Assembly: GCF_900101435.1 (NCBI RefSeq)
Contig: NZ_FMZH01000007.1
Location: 248,001-312,000 of the forward strand
Source of the DNA: Pedobacter soli
GTDB taxonomy: Bacteria > Bacteroidota > Bacteroidia > Sphingobacteriales > Sphingobacteriaceae
DNA: 64,000 nt
Direction: 5' to 3'
Shown here: positions 9,109 through 18,049 of the stretch, one piece after another
How the letters are laid out: the number at the start of each line of letters is the position of its first letter
How positions within the stretch are numbered: position 1 is the stretch's first letter
The notes under the pieces: model-generated
Databases searched by the model: none
Told to the model about the DNA's origin: nothing
Seen by the model: only the letters and a program-made list of their open reading frames with translations
Position numbers and translations under genes: made by a program

Positions 9109-9963
9109 TTAAACCGTATCTACAAAATTCCGTTCTACTTTATTAAATATGATGATTCCCAAAATCAATACTGCAAATGTAATTCCGCTGGCATAACCAA
9201 AACTGCCCCAGCTAAAACTTCCTTCTCCCAAAAAACCATAGCGAAAGGTTTCAATGATAGGCGTCATGGGATTGTACATGATGATCCAGGCATATTTTGG
9301 GTATTTTTCAAGTGCGGCTGATAGGGGATAGATGACGGTGGTTGCATACATTAAAAGTTGTACGCCAAAGGTTACTAAAAATGCCAGGTCGCGGTATTTT
9401 GTGGTCATGGCCGAAATAATCATACCTCCGCCCAAACCCAAAAGTGCCATTAAAATGATGAGCATAGGGAACAGGACTAGAGCCCAGCTGATAGAGAATT
9501 GCGCCCCTGACAGATGGTAATAGATCATCAATAGGAGAAAAAGTAACAGTTGCACGGCAAAACGTACCAGATTACTCACCACAATGCTTAGGGGCATAAT
9601 TAAACGCGGAAAATAAACCTTGCCAAATATGCCTGCATTATCCCTGAATACTGTTGATGTTTTGGTCAGACAATCAGAAAAATAGTTCCATGCGGTAATA
9701 CCTGCCATGTAAAAAAGTGGTTTAGGCAAACCATCGGTAGAAATACCGGCCAGGTTTCCAAAGATAAAGGTGAAAATAATGGTGGTAAACAAAGGCTGGA
9801 TAAAGAACCAAAGGGGTCCAAATATGGTCTGCTTATAAAAGGAAACGAAGTCGCGCCTTACCAACAGCCATAACAGATCGCGATAGGCCCAAACCTCATT
9901 TAATTTGAGGTCGAATAAAGAACTTTTAGCTTCTATGGTCCAGGAATGCTCTTGCTCGCTCAT
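9109..9963 (-). CDS. wzm: Polysaccharide ABC exporter, permease subunit (Wzm type)
   Basis: 284 aa of the ABC2 membrane family. An N-terminal amphipathic segment (LNEVWAYRDLLWLLVRRDF) precedes six hydrophobic segments, with conserved FGPLWFFIQPLFTTIIFTFIFG, YFPRLIMPLS and the C-terminal NPMTPIIETFRYGFLG, all typical of Wzm/KpsM-like O-antigen and teichoic-acid exporters. It forms the translocation channel driven by the Wzt subunit encoded two genes downstream. It overlaps the upstream GT4 by four bases. Presence of this ABC exporter points to full-length chain export rather than, or alongside, a Wzx/Wzy route. Confidence 0.93.
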   Translation of the reverse strand: MSEQEHSWTIEAKSSLFDLKLNEVWAYRDLLWLLVRRDFVSFYKQTIFGPLWFFIQPLFTTIIFTFIFGNLAGISTDGLPKPLFYMAGITAWNYFSDCLTKTSTVFRDNAGIFGKVYFPRLIMPLSIVVSNLVRFAVQLLLFLLLMIYYHLSGAQFSISWALVLFPMLIILMALLGLGGGMIISAMTTKYRDLAFLVTFGVQLLMYATTVIYPLSAALEKYPKYAWIIMYNPMTPIIETFRYGFLGEGSFSWGSFGYASGITFAVLILGIIIFNKVERNFVDTV

Positions 9964-11066
9964 GAAATAGATAATAATTGCTGTGTTTTATGCAGGTAAT
10001 TGCTGAAAGCAAAGTGGTTTAGGGTTTTCTGCTGCTGTAAATCTCGGACAATGGGCAAGGCTAATGCTTCGAGGATAGCTTTGAGTAGCTCTTTCTGGTT
10101 AGTTGGATCAATCAGGAAACCCAGTTCTCCATTTAATAGTGCGTCTTTACTGCCATCCCCATTGCCGGCAATAACTTTACAGCCACATGCAGCTGCCTCA
10201 ATAAAGCTAATTCCAAAACCTTCAGCCTTGCTGGGCATCACAAAAATATCGGCCAATAGAAAATGGGGAGTGATTTCACTATCTGCAATAAAACCGGTTA
10301 AAGTAACCCGGTGCTGCAAGCCATACTGATTAATTAATTGTTGAATCCGTTTTTGTTCAAGTGCATCTGCTTTTCCACCAAGAACGTAATGAATTTCTTC
10401 AGGTAAATGCTTCAATACGGCCAATACTTGGTCATAACCTTTATATTGCTCGCGGGATGATAATCTGGTTAATGTGTACAATATTTTTTGATCAGCATTC
10501 AGACCATACCTTTCTAATAGCTCAGTGGGTTTCTCAAAGTTTTGAGGTACATCGAAAAAAGGGTCGAGGCAATTGTTCAGGATATTGATTTGATGTGGTG
10601 CAATACTATGTTGTTGCTGAACGCGGTTAGCAGTGTATTTACTGACTGCCCATATTTCGGTTTTTTGTTGCAAAAACCTCTTTTTCCAGTTTTTTAAAGG
10701 CTCCCAGATTTCAATACCATGTGCTAAAAGGATAATTCTGGCTTTAGGCTTTAATTTCTTGATCAGCCAGCCGAATACCAGCAGGTTAATGTGGCTGAGC
10801 AGGATAATGTCAGATTTCAGGCCTTCGCGGATGGTTTTCTGCCCAAAGGCAATTCGGTTTCCGTTAAAACCTGTAAAATGTCCGGCATCTATATATCGTG
10901 GATCTGGATTTTCATCATACATGCTCAGGCAATGATACTGACTAACAGCATCCATGTTTTTTAACTCATGCAAAGCACTGGTTAACGATCTGCATACCTT
11001 TTCGATCCCACCCGTTAACCCGAAAGTATATAAAGATAAGAATAAGATACGCTGTTGTTTATGCAT
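9960..11066 (-). CDS. Glycosyltransferase family 4
   Basis: 368 aa with a GT-B fold. N-terminal LFLSLYTFGLTGGIEKVCRSLTSALHEL carries the glycine-rich acceptor-side loop. The C-terminal half contains ILYTLTRLSSREQYKGYDQVL, YVLGGKADALE, VTLTGFIADSEITPHFLLADIFVMPS, and the donor-binding EX7E-type motif KAEGFGISFIEAAACGCKVIAGNGDGSKD. This is a retaining sugar transferase of the kind that uses GDP- or UDP-sugars. It overlaps asnB by eight bases at its start and wzm by four bases at its end. Specific sugar not deducible. Confidence 0.92.
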   Translation of the reverse strand: MHKQQRILFLSLYTFGLTGGIEKVCRSLTSALHELKNMDAVSQYHCLSMYDENPDPRYIDAGHFTGFNGNRIAFGQKTIREGLKSDIILLSHINLLVFGWLIKKLKPKARIILLAHGIEIWEPLKNWKKRFLQQKTEIWAVSKYTANRVQQQHSIAPHQINILNNCLDPFFDVPQNFEKPTELLERYGLNADQKILYTLTRLSSREQYKGYDQVLAVLKHLPEEIHYVLGGKADALEQKRIQQLINQYGLQHRVTLTGFIADSEITPHFLLADIFVMPSKAEGFGISFIEAAACGCKVIAGNGDGSKDALLNGELGFLIDPTNQKELLKAILEALALPIVRDLQQQKTLNHFAFSNYLHKTQQLLSIS

Positions 11067-12918
11067 TGTTGATATCGGTTGGTATAACCCGATCCAGATC
11101 AGTCCTGTTCTTCAGCTTACCATTTTCCCACCTTTCTAACTGATACAAGGCAATTGCTTTAGACCAATGCAATTCTCCCTGCACAAATGCTGCTTTCAGT
11201 TCTGTTACCTTCGGATTTACAGTATTTAGTGCTTTCAGGAAGAAATCATTTGCCTGCAACCAGGTTTGAAAAGGAAAAGTAAAACCCATTTTTTCCCTGT
11301 TCCAAATGGCTTCAGGTAAGATATTCTTAAAGGTATCGATAAGAAAACCTTTTGGTTTAGCTTGTTGATATCTGATAGCAGCTGAAGTATAATCAAGTAG
11401 CTGGATTAGATCTTTGTCCAGAAAGGGTACACGTACTTCTATCCCATGCTGCATACTCATTGCATCGGTATCTTTCAGCAATTGATTTTGCATATACAGA
11501 TTAAACTCCAGCCAACCTGCTTCCTGCTCAGCCGTTAAATTATCGGGAATAACAGGCATTAACATGGATTGAAGTATTTCATCGACCTTGTCAATTTTCA
11601 TATTCAATATCGATGCAATTTCGGTGGGAGCATATATTCCACGTAAAAACAGATATTTACCAGCTGTATTTTTGTAACTGAGATAGTAGGCGCGCTTTAA
11701 ATGTGTTTGTTTAAAATGAATGCCTTTTTTGAGGATAAAACGTGGAAGCTTTGACAGCAGTCTTACCATTTTCATTCTTTTGAAAGCAGGATAGCCTCCA
11801 AATAATTCATCACCTCCTATGCCCGATAATACGGCTTTTAGGCCTTTTTCCTTCGCAAAATAATTTACAAACCAGGAGTTTATCCCATCTGTAGTAGGTT
11901 GATCCATGGCTGCCAATGCAGTGGGCAGGTGCTTTTCAAAGCTATCCTTATCGATCAGGAATGCAGCATGTTCACTCTGGGTTTGTTTTGCAATCCGGTC
12001 CTGATAAACCTGCTCAGAAAATTGTTGCTCAGAAAAATTGATGGATATGGTTTTCAAATGCTGGCCATTCCCCAGGCTTTGTGCTGAAAGCAGTGTTAAA
12101 AGGCTTGAGTCAATCCCGCCACTTAAAAAAACACCAATTGGCGCATCCGAAATCAGGTGTCTGGCTATAGCCTCCTTAAATATTTCAATGAGCGCAGTCT
12201 CTGCACGCTGCTGATCTTTACAGTATTCTTTTAGATTGCTTCTATAATAAGCGGTAATGGAGGCTTGCTGAAGTTGATGATCCCAACTCAAATAGCTGCC
12301 TTTAGGTAGCATTTTTACCTGAGCAAGGGTGGTGTAAGGTTCGGGAAGGTGACCAAAAGCTAAAAAGTAAACTTTCCATTCCGGAAGTTCTGATAGTTGT
12401 AAATCGGTTTCACTGAAAGCCTTTACTTCTGATGAAAATATCAGTTTGCCTTCTTCATTATAATAGTAAAGTGGTTTGATCCCTGAGGGATCACGCACCA
12501 GGAAAGTTTTAGCCTCCAGCTGATCATGTAGTGCAAAGGCAAACATGCCATTTAAGCGACTAAAACTGGCAACTCCCCAACGTTGGTACGCGGCGAGAAT
12601 CACTTCAGTATCGCAATGCGAAACAAAATCGAAGCCTGCTTCAACCAGTTCTTTTTTCAGCTCCTGGAAATTATAAATTTCACCATTATAGGTGATGGTT
12701 AGGTGGCCATTATGAATTGACATAGGTTGTTGGCCAGCAGGAGAGAGGTCGATCAGAGCCAGGCGCCTATGTCCAAATACCAGCCCTTTTTCTTCATCAA
12801 AATAATAGCCTTCGCCATCTGGTCCACCGTGCGCCATTAAATTGCACATAGCTTTCGCCTCCTGTTGAAGTTCTGCTACAGGCTTGTTAAGGTCAATAAT
12901 TCCCGCAATGCGGCACAT
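11059..12918 (-). CDS. asnB: Asparagine synthase-like glutamine amidotransferase
   Basis: 619 aa, full family length. The class II glutaminase domain starts with Cys2 (MCRIAGIIDLN), the N-terminal nucleophile after Met removal, followed by HRRLALIDLS and GEIYNF. The synthetase domain shows the ATP-pyrophosphatase P-loop SGGIDSSLLTLL, SGIGGDELFGGYP and the C-terminal HGIEVRVPFLDKDLI block. The family makes asparagine from aspartate and glutamine, but copies embedded in polysaccharide operons often amidate carboxyl groups of uronic acids, and that is the more likely job here (inference). It is preceded by a 109-base leader containing an imperfect palindrome. Confidence 0.9.
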   Translation of the reverse strand: MCRIAGIIDLNKPVAELQQEAKAMCNLMAHGGPDGEGYYFDEEKGLVFGHRRLALIDLSPAGQQPMSIHNGHLTITYNGEIYNFQELKKELVEAGFDFVSHCDTEVILAAYQRWGVASFSRLNGMFAFALHDQLEAKTFLVRDPSGIKPLYYYNEEGKLIFSSEVKAFSETDLQLSELPEWKVYFLAFGHLPEPYTTLAQVKMLPKGSYLSWDHQLQQASITAYYRSNLKEYCKDQQRAETALIEIFKEAIARHLISDAPIGVFLSGGIDSSLLTLLSAQSLGNGQHLKTISINFSEQQFSEQVYQDRIAKQTQSEHAAFLIDKDSFEKHLPTALAAMDQPTTDGINSWFVNYFAKEKGLKAVLSGIGGDELFGGYPAFKRMKMVRLLSKLPRFILKKGIHFKQTHLKRAYYLSYKNTAGKYLFLRGIYAPTEIASILNMKIDKVDEILQSMLMPVIPDNLTAEQEAGWLEFNLYMQNQLLKDTDAMSMQHGIEVRVPFLDKDLIQLLDYTSAAIRYQQAKPKGFLIDTFKNILPEAIWNREKMGFTFPFQTWLQANDFFLKALNTVNPKVTELKAAFVQGELHWSKAIALYQLERWENGKLKNRTDLDRVIPTDINNA

Positions 12919-12948
12919 GGGATATGGGATGGGATGATTTTTTGTTTG

Positions 12949-12972
12949 TGGCCGGGCATAGCTTCGCCCTCT
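12949..12972 (-). promoter_or_regulatory. Imperfect palindrome in the leader between the nusG-like gene and asnB
   Basis: On the minus strand the leader contains GGGCGAAGCTATGCCC, in which GGGC pairs with GCCC around an AGCT core. It sits about 35-50 bases upstream of the asnB start and directly downstream of the NusG-like gene. It could form a small RNA hairpin relevant to antitermination, but there is no U-run and no experimental motif to compare with. Low confidence. Confidence 0.3.
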
Positions 12973-13027
12973 CAGTCACATGTTGTTTTAAAAAACGCGA
13001 CTGTTAACCTCATTTTAGGATTGAACC

Positions 13028-13531
13028 TTACACTGGTTCTATAAATGCAACAGAAGTGTTAATCTCTATTGCATAACCTATATTTTGTAAGCGTAAGATA
13101 ATACGCTGTTTATTTTGTACCGATACCAGTTCGGCCATAATGCCTTTAAATGGCCCTGCTTTAATCAATACGCGTTCACCGGGCTTAATATCGTACTCCA
13201 GTACTTCAAGATCTGCATCAGTAGCAAGCAGTAACTTAAGGTCGGTAATTTGTTGCTCGGGTATTGTTGCAATCTGGCCTGAAAAGTAAATGAACCTGGC
13301 AATACCGTTCGTCATTAAAACTTCTGCATACTCTTTGCCCGAAATATACACAAACAGGTAAGACTTAATTAAAGGCTCTTCTACAATTTTTTTACGATCA
13401 CTCCATTGCTTTACTGCTTTTCTTAATGGAAGATATGCCAGTATTCCTTTTCGGTTTAGCTCCTCATATGCTTTTTTTTCTGCTCTTGAGCGGGTATAAA
13501 CCGGATACCACCTGTAATTTTGATCGATCAT
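13028..13531 (-). CDS. NusG-family antiterminator (UpxY-like)
   Basis: 167 aa. The N-terminal NGN domain begins WYPVYTRSRAEKKAYEELNRKGILAYLPL and continues KQWSDRKKIVEEPLIKSYLFVYI; the C-terminal KOW segment reads KPGERVLIKAGPFKGIMAELVSVQNKQRIILRL. These are the marks of NusG paralogs such as Bacteroides UpxY, which prevent premature termination in the capsule operon that encodes them. It is the third gene of the operon rather than the first, so it would act on the roughly 13 kb of sequence downstream while wza and wzc are read before it. Housekeeping NusG is usually elsewhere, next to secE and rpl genes. Family call is firm, target site unknown. Confidence 0.9.
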   Translation of the reverse strand: MIDQNYRWYPVYTRSRAEKKAYEELNRKGILAYLPLRKAVKQWSDRKKIVEEPLIKSYLFVYISGKEYAEVLMTNGIARFIYFSGQIATIPEQQITDLKLLLATDADLEVLEYDIKPGERVLIKAGPFKGIMAELVSVQNKQRIILRLQNIGYAIEINTSVAFIEPV

Positions 13532-13600
13532 AACTTACCTGCATCTACCATAATCCTGAATTTTATTTGTCAAGTTCACTAAGCTGCTAATCTGGCCTGC

Positions 13601-16000
13601 TTATTTTTTCTTCCAGAACATCCACCATTTGCGATTCTCATCGTCGTAATAGCCAGAACCTGAGTATCCGGAATAATCTGAATAATAATAGGTGCTGTTA
13701 CCCCCTCCGCGACTGTAATCGGTAGTATAGTAATTAGAGTATAGGGCATCATCGCCAAAGGCGTTAAGTACTATGGCTATATTATTAAGCCCGTATTCCC
13801 TCGATAAACGTTCTGGAATATTGGCTGCCCGTTGCTTGGATACGCCCGATCTGATAACGAAAAGGTTAACATCCGAATTTCTGATCAATGGAATGGCGTC
13901 AGAAACCAGGCCCACAGGAGCGGTATCAACCAGTACGTAATCGTAACTTTTTTCGAGCCGTTTCAATAGGTTTTGCATGGCTTCTGTGTGTAAAAGCTCT
14001 GAAGGGTTTGGAGGAACAGGCCCCGAAGGGATGAAATCCATATTGTGTACTTCATCGTGAATAAGTACATCTTCCAGTTGGTGCTGCCCGGAAAGTAATG
14101 AGCTTAACCCTTTTTTATTATCAACGCCAAAAGCTTTATGTAAACGTGATCTGCGTAAATCGGCAGCGATCAAAATCACTTTTTTTTCAATCAGGGCCAT
14201 TGTACCTGCCAGGTTAATGGTTACGAACGATTTTCCTTCACCAGAAATCTCTGAGGTAATACAAATTACTTTACTTTGTTTATGGCTGGCTAAGAAACTT
14301 AAATTGGTACGTACCGAACGTACAGATTCTGCAAAGACTGATTTTGGTTTGGCGATAGACAAAGCTTGTCGGTTATCCTGATCGATATAGTCTGGGAATT
14401 TCCGGATTACGCCAATGATTGGTGTTTTGGTTAAACCTTCAACGGCTTCTTTATCATAGATGTAAGGGTTTAGAAAACGGACCAAAAGAATCAGTCCCAT
14501 GCCCGCACCCAGGCCAACCAAAAATGCAAACGTATATGTTTTATTAGAATCGGCTGCTATAGAATAATAAGATGGATAGGCCATATTAACAATGGCGGCA
14601 CCGGCAACAGTAGCGGCCGCATTCATTTCGGCTTCTAACTTTTTTTCAGATAAATAAGATCTTACTTTATTATTTACCTCAAAATTGGTGCTCAGTTTAA
14701 TAAAATTCTGCTCTTTAACAGGAATAGCACTTATGCTTCTATTCACCCCGCTAATCTGTTGATCGATATATTTAACAGTTTGTTCATTCCCTTCTCGCAT
14801 TAAACGGATGCTGTTTTTGATGCCAGCCTTTACATTGGTAATCTGTTGTTCAATTTGTTTCACAGGTTGAGAATCGGAGGTAAATTGGGTCAGTTTAATT
14901 TCCCTATTGGCCAGCAGGGTGTTTAACTGCGTAACCAAAGCGCCCAAACCTCCATTTAGCTCGCCCTCCAAATCCAGGCCGATTTCTACTTTTGAACGAT
15001 TGTTGTTAACCTGGTCTTCTAGTTGCTTAATACCTAATAATTTAATGTTTAGCTCCGTTTTTTGTTTTTCAAGTTCGGCTAATTTCCCAACCGTCATATT
15101 TCCGGCCGAATTGATATCTACGATTTTGTTCTGTGTTTTATAGTTAGCAAGGCTGCTGCCAGATTTACCCGCCTCAGTATTAATGAAGCCCAATTGGTTA
15201 TCGATGAATTCGACAGTTTGTTTAGCAGAACGTTGGCGTTGAATAAGGTCGTAACGGACATATTCTTTCATGATGGCATTAAGCATATCGGCGGCAAATA
15301 CCGGGTTGCCATCGGTTAAACTTAAGCTCATTACATTGGTAAATCTTGCCGCTTCTGCCACATTTACGCCCATTGCCCGGCCAATAAAATCTTCCTTTGT
15401 GTTAAATTTGAAGCTATAATCGCCATTTGGAATTTCCGATTTAATACGGAACTGCATATTGCCCAAATTTAAAAGCTCGCCATAGCGGTGGGTGATTAAT
15501 TTTGCCTTTACATTATTAGGGTCGCCAATTTTAAAAGTCTTTTTGTCTACCGCTTCGACATTGTATACGCCTCTGCTGAAATTAGCTGAATCCTGTTTAA
15601 CTATCTCGATCTGGAACGGAATAGCCGGATAGAGTTCTGTGGTCCGGATCCTGCCTTTAAGGTAATAGGATATTTTATAATCCAGGTTACTAATGGCATT
15701 TAATACTACGTCGTTACTCCTGATCACAAAGCTCTCCGCCTGTATTTTATCGGTATAGTTATAGACCTGCGTTGGCATTTGATTGCTTGTATTAACGCTT
15801 GGGTTACTATCCTGTAACTTAAGTGAAGCAAAGGTTTGATAAACCGGAGTTGTGTATAACACTTTAATTTTTGCTACACTTAGTGCAATTACAATGCAGC
15901 CCGCAATCCAATACCACCGGCTCCAGAAAACCCTGAATATTTTATAAAAATCGATCTGTTGGCTAACGGCTTTTGCCTCTAAATTTTGTTCCTTTTCCAT
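13601..16000 (-). CDS. wzc: Wzc-like polysaccharide tyrosine autokinase/co-polymerase
   Basis: 799 aa. An N-terminal Wzz-type chain-length domain follows a first membrane helix (WIAGCIVIALSVAKI), with a long coiled-coil periplasmic part (about residues 260-460) and a second helix (FAFLVGLGAGMGLILLVRFL). The cytoplasmic BY-kinase domain has Walker A SGEGKS (586-591), Walker A' AADLRR (about 611-616) and Walker B LVDTA (about 690-694). The C-terminal tail after residue 753 is a tyrosine cluster with 11 Tyr in about 35 residues, the autophosphorylation site in this family, and ends WWMFWKKK. It should control glycan length and export with the Wza-like protein; its ATG overlaps the wza stop by one base. 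Confidence 0.95.
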   Translation of the reverse strand: MEKEQNLEAKAVSQQIDFYKIFRVFWSRWYWIAGCIVIALSVAKIKVLYTTPVYQTFASLKLQDSNPSVNTSNQMPTQVYNYTDKIQAESFVIRSNDVVLNAISNLDYKISYYLKGRIRTTELYPAIPFQIEIVKQDSANFSRGVYNVEAVDKKTFKIGDPNNVKAKLITHRYGELLNLGNMQFRIKSEIPNGDYSFKFNTKEDFIGRAMGVNVAEAARFTNVMSLSLTDGNPVFAADMLNAIMKEYVRYDLIQRQRSAKQTVEFIDNQLGFINTEAGKSGSSLANYKTQNKIVDINSAGNMTVGKLAELEKQKTELNIKLLGIKQLEDQVNNNRSKVEIGLDLEGELNGGLGALVTQLNTLLANREIKLTQFTSDSQPVKQIEQQITNVKAGIKNSIRLMREGNEQTVKYIDQQISGVNRSISAIPVKEQNFIKLSTNFEVNNKVRSYLSEKKLEAEMNAAATVAGAAIVNMAYPSYYSIAADSNKTYTFAFLVGLGAGMGLILLVRFLNPYIYDKEAVEGLTKTPIIGVIRKFPDYIDQDNRQALSIAKPKSVFAESVRSVRTNLSFLASHKQSKVICITSEISGEGKSFVTINLAGTMALIEKKVILIAADLRRSRLHKAFGVDNKKGLSSLLSGQHQLEDVLIHDEVHNMDFIPSGPVPPNPSELLHTEAMQNLLKRLEKSYDYVLVDTAPVGLVSDAIPLIRNSDVNLFVIRSGVSKQRAANIPERLSREYGLNNIAIVLNAFGDDALYSNYYTTDYSRGGGNSTYYYSDYSGYSGSGYYDDENRKWWMFWKKK

Positions 16001-16839
16001 TAGCGTGTTAAAGCAAAAATTAATGTTGCAAGGTTAATTACAACAAGTAGAGGTTGCACAATATTATTGAAACTTTGTAAGCGTTCGCTTAATGCCTGCC
16101 CTTTAGTCTGCTGGAGAACGATGATGTCATTGTTCTGAAGAATCAGTTTTTTACTCGCCAGGCTATTGATATCATTAAGGTTGACATAGATAATTTCCGG
16201 GTGGCTGCGGTCGCCTCTAATGATTTTTAGTGTTTTAGGGTCTGCTGCTTTGGATATTCCACCAGCTTCGCCGATAATTTCGATAAGATCAGTATTCTCT
16301 TTTTCCAGGTAAAAATTTCCCTGTTTTGCAAATTCACCCAACAAGGTAACTTTTAGATTAACAATGGTTAATTCAATAATCGGATCTTTTAAAAGTTTGC
16401 TTTTATAAATATCCTGAATTTTGTTTCTGGCTTCTCTTCTTGTCAAACCGGCAACTTCAACCTTGCCTATGGCTGGTAAATTAACGGTTCCATCAGGTTC
16501 AACAGCATAAGCAAGTACATTCTGAGCCGATCCGTTCTGACTATTACTTGAAACACTGGTAGCTGAGCTACTTGTTGCGCCAAACTCAGGGTTTTGAACA
16601 TTCCTTACGGCTAGTTGATCATTTATTTTGATTTTGTAGTAGATATCACCCAATCCCTGATCATTAACCACATATACCTGTTTAATGGTATCTGTAACAA
16701 TATCAGTAGGTGCATTAAACAAACTATGTTGTTTGCGTACAGAGCAACCCGATAGGACCAGAATTGAGAAAATAAAGCTAAAGAGTAGGAGTGGGATGAA
16801 ATTAAAACGGGCCATAATTTTAAAGATACGTTTATGCAT
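16000..16839 (-). CDS. wza: Wza-like polysaccharide export outer-membrane lipoprotein
   Basis: About 279 aa from the ATG at 16837-16839, which has GGAAAG just upstream; an in-frame ATG at 16870-16872 would add 11 residues. A lipoprotein signal peptide ends in VLSGC (lipobox, Cys lipidated). The Poly_export domain is visible (YYKIKINDQLAVRN, YAVEPDGTVNLPAIGKVEVAGLTRREA) followed by a SLBB-like part (VTLLGEFAKQGNFYLEKENTDLIEIIGEAGGIS) and a C-terminal hydrophobic stretch (VQPLLVVINLATLIFAL). It is shorter than enterobacterial Wza, as is usual in Bacteroidota. It forms the outer-membrane exit for the glycan together with Wzc and is the first gene of the minus-strand operon. Confidence 0.92.
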   Translation of the reverse strand: MHKRIFKIMARFNFIPLLLFSFIFSILVLSGCSVRKQHSLFNAPTDIVTDTIKQVYVVNDQGLGDIYYKIKINDQLAVRNVQNPEFGATSSSATSVSSNSQNGSAQNVLAYAVEPDGTVNLPAIGKVEVAGLTRREARNKIQDIYKSKLLKDPIIELTIVNLKVTLLGEFAKQGNFYLEKENTDLIEIIGEAGGISKAADPKTLKIIRGDRSHPEIIYVNLNDINSLASKKLILQNNDIIVLQQTKGQALSERLQSFNNIVQPLLVVINLATLIFALTR

Positions 16840-17042
16840 TAAACTTTCCACATATCTATGCCAAAAATACATTTTCTAAATGCTTTTTTAAAGAAAGTAG
16901 CTTTTATAAATCCTGTTTTTTGATTTTATCTGATAGCTATTGCGCATCGTCTAATGTACGTGGTTGTAATTTTTATTCTGATTTATTGATAATCAATTTG
17001 ATTGGATATGTATGATTTGTTTTGTTAAAAAAAATAATGACC

Positions 17043-17071
17043 TTGATAATTGTCAATGTTGGTTATTTTTG
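17043..17071 (+). promoter_or_regulatory. Bacteroidota-type promoter for the first small secreted protein gene
   Basis: TATTTTTG at 17064-17071 is an exact match to the Bacteroidota -7 consensus TAnnTTTG, with TTG at 17043-17045 as a plausible -33 element 18 bases upstream. The start codon follows 43 bases later. Confidence 0.55.
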
Positions 17072-17114
17072 TAATATTTATTATACGTGTTAGGGCTATT
17101 TTTGATGATTATTT

Positions 17115-17531
17115 ATGGTTGTCATGTATAAATTATCCCTTCTCTTTTTGCTCATTACTTTTGGAGCTGTTTCATATTCATTTTCTCAAGGTACTGCTAC
17201 AGGATGTTTGTTGCCCAATAATTCTGTTTATGGAAATGATTTCATGGGCAATGCAACATATTACGAAACAAGTGCACCTGTAACTACACTCTCCAACAAC
17301 TATTGTTATTGGACGCCCAGTTCGACAGGTGTAAGCTGTAGTGTGTGCACAAGCTATACTTATGTTTGGCCATGGGGGTACTTTCCATCAGGATGTACAA
17401 CTGGTGTTAAAGGAACTTTTAGCATGGTTGCATGTCCCATTGATGATCATGCAATAATAATGACAGTTTTTACCGCTTTTATTGCCATGGGAATAATAAG
17501 AAGAAAAAATACTGGTATGAATATTGAGTAG
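17115..17531 (+). CDS. Small secreted six-cysteine protein with LDD-type C-terminal sorting-like signal (paralog 1)
   Basis: 138 aa; an alternative ATG lies three codons in. A signal peptide (YKLSLLFLLITFGAVSYSFS) is followed by QGTATGC. The mature part has six cysteines (31, 64, 75, 78, 94, 107), including YCYWTP and a CxxC, then GTFSM and CPIDDH (107-112). A hydrophobic helix (about 113-128) and IIRRKN basic tail close the protein. This order (short polar motif, helix, positive tail at the very C-terminus) is that of exosortase-type sorting signals, though the motif is not PEP-CTERM. I do not recognise a named family. It is divergent from the wza operon and first of four related genes. Function unknown; a surface protein matured alongside polysaccharide export is my inference. 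Confidence 0.8.
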   Translation: MVVMYKLSLLFLLITFGAVSYSFSQGTATGCLLPNNSVYGNDFMGNATYYETSAPVTTLSNNYCYWTPSSTGVSCSVCTSYTYVWPWGYFPSGCTTGVKGTFSMVACPIDDHAIIMTVFTAFIAMGIIRRKNTGMNIE

Positions 17532-17570
17532 TTACGGCTAAAAAGATTTTGTATTATTAAGCATGTTTTT

Positions 17571-17601
17571 TTGTGTTTTTATCATACGGTGTCTATTTTT
17601 G
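17571..17601 (+). promoter_or_regulatory. Promoter for small secreted protein paralog 2
   Basis: TATTTTTG at 17594-17601 is identical to the core before paralog 1, with TTG at 17571-17573 and a 20-base spacer. The preferred ATG is only 25 bases further on, implying a very short leader. Confidence 0.5.
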
Positions 17602-17626
17602 CAATAACAATTACCCTGTATTTATT

Positions 17627-18049
17627 ATGAAGCTTTTCGTTTGTTCAGTAAGTTTATTGTTTTGTTTTCTTTTTAGTCAGTCGGCGCAGGCTCAGGGAAC
17701 TTATACCGGGTGTTTTCTTTCATCCACCAATACTGTGTATACCAATGAACTTTATCCGACATATTTTCTTGGTGTAACAGGCGCACGTCCGCTATCCCCA
17801 GGTTATTGCTACTGGACACCTGCCACTGGGACACCAACTTGTACCGTTTGTACTGGTGGAATTACCTACAATACCACTACTGGAGCGTTTATTAGCTGTA
17901 ATTCACCTGTAGCTGGTGTTAGAAATACATTTTCAATGATATATTGTCCGCTTGATGATAATCTTTGGACTATCTTTTTAGTGGATGGGTTTTTAGGGTT
18001 TTTACTTATTAGGAATCAAAAGGCTAAGGATCCAGATTGTGTAATTTAG
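17627..18049 (+). CDS. Small secreted six-cysteine protein with LDD-type C-terminal signal (paralog 2)
   Basis: 140 aa from the ATG at 17627; the frame extends further upstream but that part would lie across the promoter core, and this start gives a proper signal peptide (MKLFVCSVSLLFCFLFSQSAQA). The mature protein starts QGTYTGCF and keeps the family blocks NTVYTN, YCYWTP, CxxC, NTFSM and YCPLDDN, then a hydrophobic helix (LWTIFLVDGFLGFLLI) and RNQK. Six family cysteines are retained plus one in the terminal DPDCVI. It lies 95 bases after paralog 1 with its own promoter core. The homology to paralogs 1 and 4 is obvious by eye across the whole length. Function unknown. Confidence 0.8.
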   Translation: MKLFVCSVSLLFCFLFSQSAQAQGTYTGCFLSSTNTVYTNELYPTYFLGVTGARPLSPGYCYWTPATGTPTCTVCTGGITYNTTTGAFISCNSPVAGVRNTFSMIYCPLDDNLWTIFLVDGFLGFLLIRNQKAKDPDCVI

